Positions 13,530-25,864 are shown, counted from the stretch's first letter. The stretch is 64,000 bases of DNA from an uncultured Pelagibacteraceae bacterium (GCA_902621345.1 CACNLV010000001.1:62001-126000); one strand, 5' to 3'. The notes: generated by a model not told the origin, from the sequence alone. Translations and numbers: made by a program.

Positions 13530-13921
13530 TGAGCGAAGAATTTAAACTTGAAGTAGTCAACCCAGAAAAATCTTTTCTTTCAAAAGATGATGTCACTGAA
13601 GTGGTAGTCCCAGCATTTGAGGGCGAGATGGGAATACTTAAGGATCATATATCTATAATTTCTTTTTTAAAACCTGGCATAATCAAAATTTATTCAAAAT
13701 TAGGTGAAGAAAAATATTATGTTGAGGATGGAATAATTGAATTCAAAAATAACAATTTATCAATTCTTACCAGCTCAATTTTCAACATTAAAGATATGGA
13801 AAAAAGCAAAATAGATAAAATGTTGAGAGTTGCCGAAGAAGAGACAGCTAAGGACAACATAAGCGATCAAGCAAAATACTTAATTGATCAGAAAATTGAA
13901 GTTTTAAAAACTATTAATTAA
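13529..13921 (+). CDS. atpC: ATP synthase F1 epsilon subunit
   Basis: ORF with FEGEMGILKDHIS motif; last gene of the atp cluster. Confidence 0.93.
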
Positions 13922-14399
13922 TAATCTTTTCTAATTTTTTTTGAAGTATCTTGTAAACATTAAGTTTGAAACTTACAACTATCTCTGTAATAGAATTTAG
14001 TTCTATCCATTTCCATTCGAAAAATTCTGGTTTGCTTGTGTTAATATTTATTTCATTATCACTACCAAGATATCTCATTAAAAACCATTTTTGTTTCTGC
14101 CCTTTAAATTTACCTTTCCAAATTTTACCTAGAAGATGGTTTGGTAGTTCATAAGTGGTTATTTCATCTATTTCGGTTATTAACTCTACGTTTTTAATAC
14201 TAGTTTCTTCTTCTAGTTCTCTGTAGGCAGCAGATAAAAAATCTTCACCTTCATCAACACCTCCTTGTGGCATTTGCCAAAAACCTTTTGGGTTGTCGAT
14301 TCTTTTTGCAACAAAAATTTTATTTTCTTTATTTAAGACAATTATGCCAACACCTACTCTGTATGGTAGATCTTTAAATTTTTCCTGAATTTCAACCAT
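13914..14399 (-). CDS. rppH: RNA pyrophosphohydrolase (Nudix)
   Basis: YRVGVGIIVLNKENKIFVAKR, Nudix box GGVDEGEDFLSAAYRELEEETS. Confidence 0.92.
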   Translation of the reverse strand: MVEIQEKFKDLPYRVGVGIIVLNKENKIFVAKRIDNPKGFWQMPQGGVDEGEDFLSAAYRELEEETSIKNVELITEIDEITTYELPNHLLGKIWKGKFKGQKQKWFLMRYLGSDNEININTSKPEFFEWKWIELNSITEIVVSFKLNVYKILQKKLEKIIN

Positions 14400-15537
14400 T
14401 AAGTAATTTAATCGCGTAATTCAATTGATTGTCGGTTTCAGTTTTAATTTTAAAGTCATCACTTGTCTCATCGATTTCAATGTCAGGTGAAACACCTACT
14501 TCAGAAATAGATTTGCCTGAAGGCAAATAATACTTAGCTACAGTTAATCTTATAGCCCCTTTATTTTTTAAAGGAATAATAGATTGAACAGATCCTTTTC
14601 CATAACTATTTTCACCAATTAAAATTGCTCTTTTATGATCTTTTAAAGCTCCAGCTACAATTTCAGATGCAGAAGCAGAGCCATAATTTATCAAAACAAG
14701 AATAGTTTTTCCTTTAGTAAGATCTCCTTTTTTTGCAAACCATTTCCGATTTTCTGATTGTTGTCTACTTTTTGTGGATACTATTTCACCATTATCAAGA
14801 AAAAAATCAGAGATTTTTATTGCTTGGGAGAGCAAACCACCCGGGTTATTTCTTAAGTCTAAAATATAAGCTTTTAAATTTTTATTTTTTTCAAATTTAT
14901 TGATTTCTTTTTTAATTTGTCCAGAACTATTTTCATTAAAAGATGTTAAACGGATATATCCTATATTTTTTTCTAATAGATCTGCCTTAACAGATTTAAT
15001 TTGAATTATTTCTCTTGTGACATTAAAAGTTAAAGCTTTTTTTTCTCCTCTTCTTCTTATTGTTAATTCAATAGCAGAACCAACAGGCCCCCTCATTAAA
15101 TCAACTGCTTCACTTAATGATTTACCCTGTACCTGGGTATTGTTAATTTTAACGATGTAATCTCCAGCTTTTATTCCAGCTTTTGATGCAGGTGTATCGT
15201 CTATTGGAGATATAACCTTAACAACACCCGACTCCATAGTAACCTCAATACCAAGTCCTCCAAATTCTCCACTTGTTTCAGTTTGCATTTCATTGAAAAT
15301 TTCTGGAGACATATAGCCTGAATATGGATCTAGAGATTGAAGCAAACCGTTGATAGCAGAGTCCATACTGTCAGATTGATTAATTTCATCAACGTACTCC
15401 TTATTAATTTTTTCTAAAACCTCACCAAAAACATCTATTTTTTCGTATAGTTCGTTTTCAGAAGAAATTACTTTTTGACTAAATAAAAATAAAGTTAAAA
15501 TAAAAGTTAAAAAATTTAGTATTGCTTTTTTTTTCAT
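14392..15537 (-). CDS. ctpA: C-terminal processing peptidase (S41, PDZ domain)
   Basis: Signal-like N-terminus, PDZ domain, YGSASASEIVAGALKDHKRA and GENSYGKGSVQ motifs. Confidence 0.92.
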   Translation of the reverse strand: MKKKAILNFLTFILTLFLFSQKVISSENELYEKIDVFGEVLEKINKEYVDEINQSDSMDSAINGLLQSLDPYSGYMSPEIFNEMQTETSGEFGGLGIEVTMESGVVKVISPIDDTPASKAGIKAGDYIVKINNTQVQGKSLSEAVDLMRGPVGSAIELTIRRRGEKKALTFNVTREIIQIKSVKADLLEKNIGYIRLTSFNENSSGQIKKEINKFEKNKNLKAYILDLRNNPGGLLSQAIKISDFFLDNGEIVSTKSRQQSENRKWFAKKGDLTKGKTILVLINYGSASASEIVAGALKDHKRAILIGENSYGKGSVQSIIPLKNKGAIRLTVAKYYLPSGKSISEVGVSPDIEIDETSDDFKIKTETDNQLNYAIKLLNG

Positions 15538-15884
15538 ATAATTAATTTTTCTTTAGGAATCAGCTCAGACCACATCTTTTCAAGCTCATAAAATCTTCTC
15601 TTCTCTGGATGAAAAATATGTATTATCAGATCAATACCATCTACTAACTTCCATTCACTACTATCTTTGCCCTCAATTTTAGAATCTTTTATTCCATTAT
15701 CTTTAAGTTTTTCTAAAACTTGCTCAGAAAGAGCTTGAATATGTCTAGAGGAAGTCCCACTAGCTATTATCATATAGTCAGCCATAGAACTTTTATCTTT
15801 TAAGTCTATACTTACAATGTCTTGAGCTTTATTTATGTCGAGAGTTTCAATGACAATTTTTTTTAAGCTTAAGATTTTATCCAT
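15534..15884 (-). CDS. rsfS: ribosome silencing factor
   Basis: DYMIIASGTSSRHIQALSEQV, EWKLVDGIDLIIHIFHPEKRRFYELEKMWS. Confidence 0.93.
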   Translation of the reverse strand: MDKILSLKKIVIETLDINKAQDIVSIDLKDKSSMADYMIIASGTSSRHIQALSEQVLEKLKDNGIKDSKIEGKDSSEWKLVDGIDLIIHIFHPEKRRFYELEKMWSELIPKEKLII

Positions 15885-15901
15885 TAACTACAACTACCTT
15901 A

Positions 15902-16420
15902 TCAAATTTTCCTCAATTGAGAAGATGAAATATTAACTTTATTAAATTCAATGAACTTTAAACTTTTTCCATTTAATCTTTTATATGAGACTGAATTTAA
16001 TGATTTTTTTTTATACCCATGACGATCAAAAACAATAATTTTACACTTTTTTGAAATAGCTTCCCACTTATACCACTTATGAAAATTAATAAGATTATCT
16101 GCTCCCATTAGAAAATAAATTTCAGCTTTGGTAGTTCTTTTTAGAAAGTTTATTAAGTCAATAGTTTTATTAGATTTTATTATCTTTTCATAAAATTTTA
16201 TTTTTATAAAATTATTTAATTTTATGATCTTTTTACAACTTTGGATTCTTTCAGAAATGCTTGTATTATTTTTTTTCTTTAAAGGATTTTTTAAAGTAAT
16301 TGCCCAAATTATTTTTTTTAATTTGTATTTTTTTACAGCTTTTTTTGATATTGCTAAATGACCAACATGGGCAGGATCAAACGACCCACCAAGAACACCA
16401 ATTTTATTTTTAAATCTCAA
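15902..16420 (-). CDS. nadD: nicotinate-nucleotide adenylyltransferase
   Basis: GVLGGSFDPAHVGHLAISKKA, FLMGADNLINFHKW, ISSSQLR. Confidence 0.92.
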   Translation of the reverse strand: MRFKNKIGVLGGSFDPAHVGHLAISKKAVKKYKLKKIIWAITLKNPLKKKNNTSISERIQSCKKIIKLNNFIKIKFYEKIIKSNKTIDLINFLKRTTKAEIYFLMGADNLINFHKWYKWEAISKKCKIIVFDRHGYKKKSLNSVSYKRLNGKSLKFIEFNKVNISSSQLRKI

Positions 16421-16421
16421 A

Positions 16422-17671
16422 TTATTTCCTTATTCTCCCATTACTTGATATTTGATACTTGTAAGACACTAGTTGATTAAGTCCAACAGGGCCTCTTGGA
16501 GGGAGCTTATTAGTTGAAATACCAACTTCGCCACCAAAACCAAATTCTCCACCATCTGCAAATTGAGTCGATGTATTATGCATGGCAATTGAGCTTTTAA
16601 CCTCATTTAAAAATTTTTTTGCTGATTTCTTATTCATGGTTATAATCGAGTCAGTGTGCATTGTCCCATATTTATTAATATGATTGATTGCATCATTTAT
16701 ATCTCTGACACATTTCACAGAAACTGTAGCTGACAAATATTCTTTTGACCAATCTTTATTAGTAGCTCTAATAATTTTCCCTTTATAATTTTTTTTGACT
16801 CTGTTGTCTCCAATAATTTTGCATCCATGATCTTCTAAGTGTTTTAAAATAATGTTACATGATTTTTTTAAGATTTTTTGATGAATTAAAATCGTTTCTG
16901 TAGCCCCACAAATTGCTGTATTTCTTAATTTTGCATTAAATATAATCTTTTTTGCTGTATTTAAGTTTGCGCTCTTATCAACATAAGTATGACATACTCC
17001 TTCCAAATGACCAATCACTGGTAAGTTAGATAACTTCTGAACTTTTTTTACTAAATTTTTTCCTCCTCTTGGAATAACTACATCAACATATTTATCCATT
17101 TTACTTAATAGATAATCGACAATATTTCTATTAGTTGAATCAATAAATTGAACAAAATTTTCGTTAATGTTATTTTTTTTTAATGAGTCTCTAAAAAGCT
17201 TTGACAAAATTTTATTTGAAAAAAAAGCCTCTGATCCACCTCTTAAAATTACTGGGTTTCCAGATTTAAAGCACAATGATGCGACGTCCGAGGTAACATT
17301 TGGCCTACTCTCATAAATAATAGCAATTATTCCTATAGGAATTGAGATCTTAGAAATATTTAACCCGTTTGGTCTATTCCATTTCTCCAAAACTCTATTT
17401 GTTGGGTCTTTAAGTTTTATTACAGATTTTATTGAACTAATAATATTATCTATTTTTTTTTCATTTAAAATAAGACGTTCAATTAAATTTTTTTTGACTC
17501 CATTACTTATCGATCTATTAACATCCTTCTTATTGGCGCTAAGGATTAATTTTTGATTTTTTTTAATAAGTGAACAGTAATCTATTAATACTTTATTTTT
17601 CTTTTTAGTATCTACCCGATGTGCCAAGGCGTTTTTTGATCTTTTCCCAATATTGGTTAAAATTTTTTTTA

Positions 17672-17675
<4 letters not shown>
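16422..17675 (-). CDS. proA: gamma-glutamyl phosphate reductase
   Basis: IGIIAIIYESRPNVTSDVASLCFKSGN, VIPRGGKNLVK, GPVGLNQLVSYKY. Confidence 0.95.
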
Positions 17676-19760
<2,085 letters not shown>

Positions 19761-19778
19761 CTATTTTAAGTTGTACTA

Positions 19779-20033
19779 TTAATTGGGTTTTACAGAAACA
19801 AAAGTTCTATCTGATTTAGTTTTTTTAAAAACAACTTTGCCCTTAATAACAGAAAAAATTGAATGGTCTTTACCCATACCAACGTTTTCACCGGGAAAAA
19901 TTTTTGTTCCTCTTTGTCTTACGATTATGTTTCCTGGCACCACGGTTTCTCCACCATATTTTTTCACACCAAGTCTTCGTCCAGCACTGTCACGCCCGTT
20001 TCTTGATGATCCACCTGCTTTTTTTGTTGCCAT
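19779..20033 (-). CDS. rpmA: 50S ribosomal protein L27
   Basis: [29 protein letters not shown]. Confidence 0.97.
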   Translation of the reverse strand: MATKKAGGSSRNGRDSAGRRLGVKKYGGETVVPGNIIVRQRGTKIFPGENVGMGKDHSIFSVIKGKVVFKKTKSDRTFVSVKPN

Positions 20034-20042
20034 AACTTTACC

Positions 20043-20444
20043 TTACTTTTTGTTTTCTTTTGTATCCTCTGCCGCTGTTTTTGTTACTTTAGAAACTTCT
20101 TTTGCTTCAGATAAAACCTTACCATTTTTTGAAAAAATCTTATTTATTCTGATCATAGAATATTGTTGTCTATGGCCATTCTTTCTTCTTGAATTTTGTC
20201 TTCGTCTTTTTTTAAAAATTAAAATAGTTCTATTTTTGCTATTTTTTATCAGATTTGCTTCAACTTTTGCACCCTGCACCGTAGGAGATCCGATTTCTAT
20301 CTCTTTTTCATTTCCGTAAGCTAAAATTTCTTTAAATTCTATTTTAGTATCTGGTTTTGAATTTGGTAGCTTTTCGATTTTTAGGATTTCACCTGATACT
20401 ACTTTATATTGTTTTCCACCAGTTTGTATTACTGCATAAGACAT
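20043..20444 (-). CDS. rplU: 50S ribosomal protein L21 (start set at MSYAVIQTGGKQYKV rather than the track's upstream ATG)
   Basis: MSYAVIQTGGKQYKV N-terminus; adjacent to rpmA. Confidence 0.94.
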   Translation of the reverse strand: MSYAVIQTGGKQYKVVSGEILKIEKLPNSKPDTKIEFKEILAYGNEKEIEIGSPTVQGAKVEANLIKNSKNRTILIFKKRRRQNSRRKNGHRQQYSMIRINKIFSKNGKVLSEAKEVSKVTKTAAEDTKENKK

Positions 20445-20469
20445 AAGGATCTCAATTTTTAATAACCGC

Positions 20470-20497
20470 AATATAATCTTAGCGAAACTTTAGTCAA
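20470..20497 (-). promoter_or_regulatory. sigma70-like promoter upstream of rplU
   Basis: Reverse complement reads TTGACT-N16-TATATT, about 26 nt upstream of the L21 start codon. Confidence 0.6.
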
Positions 20498-20507
20498 GCT
20501 CAATAAA

Positions 20508-21227
20508 TCAAAAATTATCCTTTAAATCTCTCAGTTTTGAAAAAGTCTTAATATCCTCAGCTTTTAAAAATATATTACACTCTAATTCATCATCTAAAAC
20601 AGAAGGAATGGTTGGTGAATTAAATTTATGATTATTCTTTATTTTTAAAACTTTTTCTTTTAGTTTTAAATTGTCTGGATCATTGAATAAACAAAATTCA
20701 GAATTTTTTAGTGTATATTCATGACCACAATAGATCAGAGTATCCTTAGGCAATTTTTTAAATATTTTTAAAGAGTTAAACATCTGCTCATAAGTTCCCT
20801 CGAAGATTCTACCACAACCTAGAGAAAACAAAGTATCACCTGTAAAAATTATTTTTTCTTTAAAAAAATGGAAAGCAATATGACCTGATGTATGACCTGG
20901 CGTATGGTAAATTTTTGCTTCAAAGTTACCTTTCTGCCAGATTTGATTATTTTCTACAAGAATATTTATTCCTGGAATTCGATCCTTATCATCTTTATAT
21001 CCAATAACATCACAATTATATCTTTTTTTCAGTTCAAGGTTACCACCGATATGATCGTGATGGTGATGGGTATTTAAAATATATTTAAGATCAATATTAT
21101 TGTTATCTATAAAATCAATTATTGGTTCAGATTCGCTTGGGTCAACTATACAAGCAGATTGATTCTTTTCATCAATTATTACGTAACTGTAATTATCTTG
21201 AAGACATTTAATAATTTTTATTTTCAT
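20508..21227 (-). CDS. gloB: hydroxyacylglutathione hydrolase (glyoxalase II)
   Basis: Metallo-beta-lactamase motif THHHHDHIGGN, HTPGHTSGH, FTGDTLFSLGCGR. Confidence 0.92.
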   Translation of the reverse strand: MKIKIIKCLQDNYSYVIIDEKNQSACIVDPSESEPIIDFIDNNNIDLKYILNTHHHHDHIGGNLELKKRYNCDVIGYKDDKDRIPGINILVENNQIWQKGNFEAKIYHTPGHTSGHIAFHFFKEKIIFTGDTLFSLGCGRIFEGTYEQMFNSLKIFKKLPKDTLIYCGHEYTLKNSEFCLFNDPDNLKLKEKVLKIKNNHKFNSPTIPSVLDDELECNIFLKAEDIKTFSKLRDLKDNF

Positions 21228-21823
21228 TTATTTTCAATTAAAAATATTCCAAGTTCTCCAAATAAATTTTTCAAAAAAATATTTGATTTACTTATATTTG
21301 AGATATTTTTATTTGTTAGAGCTAAAGATTTAACAATTTTAAAATTTATAGTTTCTGAAAATCTTACAAAATCTTTAATAGTACACATATGAATATTTGG
21401 TGTGTTATACCATTCATGAGGTAGTGAACTTGTAATTGGCATAGTTCCTTTAAAAAGTAAGTCTAACCTTACCTTCCAATTTCCAAAGTTCGGAATAGTC
21501 ACTATGGCTTTTTTGCCAACTCTTAAAAGTTCCTTAATTACAATTTCTGGATTTATAAAAGCTTGCAGTGTCTGACCCAAAACAACATAATCAAAAGAAT
21601 TTTTAGGAAATTGCATTAAATCGAGCTCTGCATTACCTTCAATAACTGTTAATCCTTTAGCTATGCATATTTGAACTTTTTCTTTAGAAATTTCAATTCC
21701 TCTTATATTCACATTTTTGTTTTTTCTCAAAAATTCCATCAAAGTTCCATCATCACAGCCAACATCTAATACAGTTGAGTTTTTGTTGATTATATTTGCA
21801 ATAAAATTATATTCAGCTTTCAT
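21224..21823 (-). CDS. metW: methionine biosynthesis protein MetW
   Basis: VLDVGCDDGTLMEFL, GKKAIVTIPNFGNWKVRLDLLFKGTMP; adjacent to metX. Confidence 0.93.
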   Translation of the reverse strand: MKAEYNFIANIINKNSTVLDVGCDDGTLMEFLRKNKNVNIRGIEISKEKVQICIAKGLTVIEGNAELDLMQFPKNSFDYVVLGQTLQAFINPEIVIKELLRVGKKAIVTIPNFGNWKVRLDLLFKGTMPITSSLPHEWYNTPNIHMCTIKDFVRFSETINFKIVKSLALTNKNISNISKSNIFLKNLFGELGIFLIENK

Positions 21824-22943
21824 TATTACTTTCTATATAAGATTTATCTAAAAAATTCTTAAGTGCATTTAAAAAATCTGGAACCTCTAGCAAAAAAGAG
21901 TCATGTCCTTTATCAGACTCTATTTCAACAAAACCTACATTCGCACCAATTGCGTTTAACGCAATAACTATATCTTTATTCTCTTGAGTTGGATAAAGCC
22001 AATCTGATGTAAAAGACATAACAAAAAATTTTGTTTCTGTTTTTTTGAAGGCGTTTGATAAATTGCCATCAAATTGTTTAACCAAATCAAAATAATCCAT
22101 TGCCCTAGTTATATAAAGATAACTGTTAGCATCAAATCTATCTACAAATACTGAACCTTGATAACGTAAATAACTTTCTATTTGAAAATCAGCATCAAAT
22201 CCAAATTTAAGATCATCCCTTTCCTGGAGATTCCTACCAAATTTTTCTTGAAGCCCCTTTTTAGATAAATAGGTAATATGAGCAGCCATTCTTGCTACGG
22301 CTAACCCTTTGTCTGGCAAAGTGTTTTTGGAATTATATTTTCCATCCATCCAATTATGATCAGCTGTTATTGCTTGTCTACCAAGTTCATTGAATGCAAT
22401 ATTTTGTGCTGAATGACTAGATGTACAAGCAATAGGGACAGCTGTTTTAGCTTTGTCTGGAAAATTACTCACAAATTGTAAGACCTGCATTCCTCCCATT
22501 GATCCGCCAACTACAGAAAAAAGCTTTTTAATATTAAAAAAATCTAATAAATTTATTTGGGCGTTTACCATATCATTGATCGTAATAACTGGAAAATCTG
22601 TTCCATATAATTTTTTTGTTTCAGGATTTTCGTGACTTGGACCAAAAGACCCCATGCAACCACCAATCACATTAGCACAAATTACAAAATATTTATCTGT
22701 GTCGATAGATTTCTTTGAGCCTACTGCATAAGACCACCACCCATCCTTTTTAGTTATAGGATTTACACCTGTTACAAATTGATCGCCTGTTAAGGCGTGA
22801 AAGACTAAAATTGCATTATCCTTATTTTCATTTAATGTGCCATAGGTTTCGTATGCTAGCGGAAATTTACTAATAGTTTGACCACAGTCTAACTTAAGTG
22901 GTTTTTCAACTATCAATGTTTTTATATTTTCTCTTATATTCAT
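21813..22943 (-). CDS. metX: homoserine O-acetyltransferase
   Basis: LVFHALTGD, VVGGSMGGMQVLQF (nucleophile elbow), DSFLLE; adjacent to metW. Confidence 0.94.
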   Translation of the reverse strand: MNIRENIKTLIVEKPLKLDCGQTISKFPLAYETYGTLNENKDNAILVFHALTGDQFVTGVNPITKKDGWWSYAVGSKKSIDTDKYFVICANVIGGCMGSFGPSHENPETKKLYGTDFPVITINDMVNAQINLLDFFNIKKLFSVVGGSMGGMQVLQFVSNFPDKAKTAVPIACTSSHSAQNIAFNELGRQAITADHNWMDGKYNSKNTLPDKGLAVARMAAHITYLSKKGLQEKFGRNLQERDDLKFGFDADFQIESYLRYQGSVFVDRFDANSYLYITRAMDYFDLVKQFDGNLSNAFKKTETKFFVMSFTSDWLYPTQENKDIVIALNAIGANVGFVEIESDKGHDSFLLEVPDFLNALKNFLDKSYIESNNES

Positions 22944-22977
22944 AATTATTGCTGAAAATTGAATTGTGAGAAAAAAA

Positions 22978-23028
22978 CTTTTTTAGCGGTTTTTTTATAG
23001 CGCTCGCAATTCAGATAAATCAGCGCAA
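22978..23028 (-). ncRNA. SAM-II riboswitch aptamer (metX leader)
   Basis: Minus-strand RNA UUGCGCUGAUUUAUCUGAAUUGCGAGCGCUAUAAAAAAACCGCUAAAAAAG closely matches, from memory, the marine-metagenome SAM-II aptamer used for the crystal structure (UCGCGCUGAUUUAACCGUAUUGCAAGCGCGUGAUAAAUGUAGCUAAAAAGGG); P1 GCGCU/AGCGC and the GCUAAAAA tail are conserved; lies directly upstream of metX. Confidence 0.9.
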
Positions 23029-23032
23029 AAAT

Positions 23033-23061
23033 TTTGTACAAGAAGTTTTGAGCTATGTCAA
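23033..23061 (-). promoter_or_regulatory. sigma70-like promoter for the metX riboswitch transcript
   Basis: Reverse complement TTGACA-N17-TACAAA; expected TSS (~23026) coincides with the 5' end of the SAM-II aptamer. Confidence 0.6.
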
Positions 23062-23145
23062 TTTTAATATATTTTAACTTAAACTATATAAAAAAATCTT
23101 AATTTATCTATAAAGAGCATAAAAATTAAAAAAAAAGAAAATATT

Positions 23146-24222
23146 ATGAAATTTAAAAAATTCAATATTGATGCCTATGAGCCAGGTAAATCTAGTGTTA
23201 ATAATTTGAAAAAGGTTATTAAATTATCAGCTAATGAGTCCGCTCTTGGTATGAGCTCTAAAGTAAAAAAAATAATATCAAATAAAAACATCAATTTTTC
23301 TAGATACCCGGATGGAAAATCTAAGGTGCTCAGGTCTCAAATCTCAAAGAAATTTAAATGTGATAAAGACAGAGTTATTTGTGGGGCTGGATCTGATGAA
23401 GTTATTCAGATGTTATGTCAATTATTTTTAAGATCAAAAGATGAAGTAATTGTTCCCCAATTTAGTTTTTTAATGTACAGAATTTATTCAAAAATAGTAG
23501 GTGCAAAAGTAATATTTGCTAAAGAAAAAAACTATAAAATCTCAATTTCAGAAATAATTAAAAAAGTTACAAAAAAAACTAAAATTGTTTTCTTAGCAAA
23601 TCCAAATAACCCGACAGGAACTTATTTGACTGAAATTGAACTTATTGAATTAAGAAAAAAACTTAGAAAAGATATTTTACTAGTAGTAGATGATGCTTAT
23701 GCAGAATATATGAAAAATCATGATTACAAATCAGGTTTAGATTTATTTAAGAAAAAAGAGAATGTTTTTATTTTAAGGACATTCTCGAAAATTTATGGAT
23801 TATCATCATTAAGAATAGGATGGGGATATGGGTCAAAAAAAATTATAAAGTCCCTTAATATTATCAAACCCCCATTTAATGTTAACGAGGTAGCCCAAAA
23901 GGCAGCAGTCGAGTCTCTTAAAGACAATAAATTTATTTCTCGTTCAATTAGCCATAACATTTTTTATGCAAAAAAAATAAAAAACTTTTTGAAAAACTAT
24001 GAAATTAATTCTAATAAAATTTCAGCTAATTTTTTACTTTTGGATTTTTCAAAATGTAGAATTAAAGCTAAATATTTTTACGAAAAACTAAAGAATAAAG
24101 GAATAATTTTAAGATCAACAGAGGATGGGTACAGAATAAAAAATATGTTGAGATTAACAGTGGGTTCAAAAACTGATAATATAAAATTTATGAGAGCAGC
24201 TGAAAGTATATTTAAAAAATGA
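23146..24222 (+). CDS. hisC: histidinol-phosphate aminotransferase
   Basis: KLSANESALGMS, FLANPNNPTGTYL, TFSKIYGLSSLRIGWGYG; followed by a prephenate dehydrogenase. Confidence 0.92.
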   Translation: MKFKKFNIDAYEPGKSSVNNLKKVIKLSANESALGMSSKVKKIISNKNINFSRYPDGKSKVLRSQISKKFKCDKDRVICGAGSDEVIQMLCQLFLRSKDEVIVPQFSFLMYRIYSKIVGAKVIFAKEKNYKISISEIIKKVTKKTKIVFLANPNNPTGTYLTEIELIELRKKLRKDILLVVDDAYAEYMKNHDYKSGLDLFKKKENVFILRTFSKIYGLSSLRIGWGYGSKKIIKSLNIIKPPFNVNEVAQKAAVESLKDNKFISRSISHNIFYAKKIKNFLKNYEINSNKISANFLLLDFSKCRIKAKYFYEKLKNKGIILRSTEDGYRIKNMLRLTVGSKTDNIKFMRAAESIFKK

Positions 24223-25115
24223 AAAATATATTGATTATTGGCTGTGGTCTATTAGGTTCATCCTTGGTCAGAAAAATTTCCAAAAAAAAAATTTCAAAAA
24301 AAATTTTCATTTATGAAAAATCAAAAAAAAACATTGAAAAAATAAAAAAACTTAAATTGAAAGGTACTATTGTAAAAAAATTAAATGATATAGTACCACA
24401 TGCAAATTTTATTATTTTTTGTACACCAATGAGTGAATATAAAAAAATAATTTTAAAAATTAATGATTATCTTTCATGTGATCACATAATCACGGACGTT
24501 GGTTCAGCAAAACTAAAATCTAATGAAATAATAAGAAAAAATTTAAAAAAAAAAATATTTTGGACTCCAAGTCACCCTATTGCGGGGTCTGAGGTAAGTG
24601 GGCCTGAAAACGGGAAAGAGGATTTATTCGAAAATAAATGGTGTGTTTTAATAAAAGATAAAAAAACTAATATTAAACATTTAAATTTTTTAAAATCTTT
24701 CTGGAAAAAGGTAGGCTCTAAAACTGTTGTAATGAATTCTGAAAAACATGATAAGATCTTTTCAATGACAAGTCATTTGCCACATTTAATTGCTTATAAT
24801 CTTGTAAAATCCGCTCAAGATTTTGAGAAAAAACAGAGATACAATTTGATTAAATATAGCGCAGGTGGTTTACGAGATTTCTCAAGAATAGCTGCATCAA
24901 ATGAAATAATGTGGAGAGATATTTTTTTTAATAATAAAAAAAATGTATCAAAAGCAATTGATATTTTTGTTAAAAATCTTCATTCTTTTAAGAGAGACAT
25001 TATCTCAGGTAATAGTAAATCAGTTATTAAAAAATTAACTCAAACAAAAAAGGTAAGATCTAAAATCATTAAATTGAAACAAGATACTAGCAAACCAGAC
25101 TTTGGAAGAAATTAG
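24219..25115 (+). CDS. tyrA: prephenate/arogenate dehydrogenase
   Basis: IIGCGLLGSSLVRKI NAD motif, DVGSAK, HPIAGSEVSGP, SHLPHLIAY. Confidence 0.92.
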   Translation: MKNILIIGCGLLGSSLVRKISKKKISKKIFIYEKSKKNIEKIKKLKLKGTIVKKLNDIVPHANFIIFCTPMSEYKKIILKINDYLSCDHIITDVGSAKLKSNEIIRKNLKKKIFWTPSHPIAGSEVSGPENGKEDLFENKWCVLIKDKKTNIKHLNFLKSFWKKVGSKTVVMNSEKHDKIFSMTSHLPHLIAYNLVKSAQDFEKKQRYNLIKYSAGGLRDFSRIAASNEIMWRDIFFNNKKNVSKAIDIFVKNLHSFKRDIISGNSKSVIKKLTQTKKVRSKIIKLKQDTSKPDFGRN

Positions 25116-25864
25116 TATTTTTTGATATTACTGATTTTTTTAATATTCAAGCTAGCTGTTTTTTTGATCAATTTAATAGCAAATTTTGTTGGCATTATTA
25201 CGACTTTTTTTCTGGGGCCATAAGCATGAATAAACTGCTGTTGATTAAGGCACATTCCCACATGTCCTTTCCAAAAGATAATATCTCCCTCTGACAAATT
25301 TTTACTTATTTTTTTTTTACAATATTTTGCTTGATCTTTTGAGTCTCTAGGAAAAAAAGTTCTATTGTAATGATAGTATATTTGTATTAACGCAGAACAA
25401 TCAATACCTTCAGATGTCTTACCACCCCATTTATATTTAGAATTGAGAAATAATTTTAAAATTTTTTTATAATTTTTTTCAAAATGTGTTATTTCTCTTA
25501 AGTCCTTATTTCTTAACCATTTATTATCTTCAAATTGAACAAAAGCTTTATTTTTACTTATTACAGTTATTCCTGATGCAAAATATAAGAATTGATTTGT
25601 TGGTAAAAATTTTTTTTTTACTTTTTTATAAATTTTGGTTTTTAACTTATATACCTTTTTAATTGGTTTAAATTTTTTTTTGAAATTATTATTTTTTATA
25701 AAACCAATATAATTATCATAACTAGTTTTGATTTTTAACCAACTTTTTTTCTTTGATAATATTCTAAACTTTTCTCCGTATATTAGTTGTGAACTAACCT
25801 CTGCTTTACTAGATGGTTTAGTATATAAGTTTGATATAGATGTATTTAAGAAATTGTATTTCAT
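25112..25864 (-). CDS. NlpC/P60 family cell-wall hydrolase with SH3 domain
   Basis: SH3-like N-terminal region, YKWGGKTSEGIDCSALIQ catalytic Cys motif, GDIIFWKGHVGM, FIHAYG. Confidence 0.87.
   Translation of the reverse strand: MKYNFLNTSISNLYTKPSSKAEVSSQLIYGEKFRILSKKKSWLKIKTSYDNYIGFIKNNNFKKKFKPIKKVYKLKTKIYKKVKKKFLPTNQFLYFASGITVISKNKAFVQFEDNKWLRNKDLREITHFEKNYKKILKLFLNSKYKWGGKTSEGIDCSALIQIYYHYNRTFFPRDSKDQAKYCKKKISKNLSEGDIIFWKGHVGMCLNQQQFIHAYGPRKKVVIMPTKFAIKLIKKTASLNIKKISNIKKY

Noticed and set aside
19783-20319. 178-aa + strand ORF opposite rpmA/rplU
   Set aside because: Fully antisense to two clear ribosomal protein genes; hydrophobic shadow ORF typical of AT-rich antisense frames.
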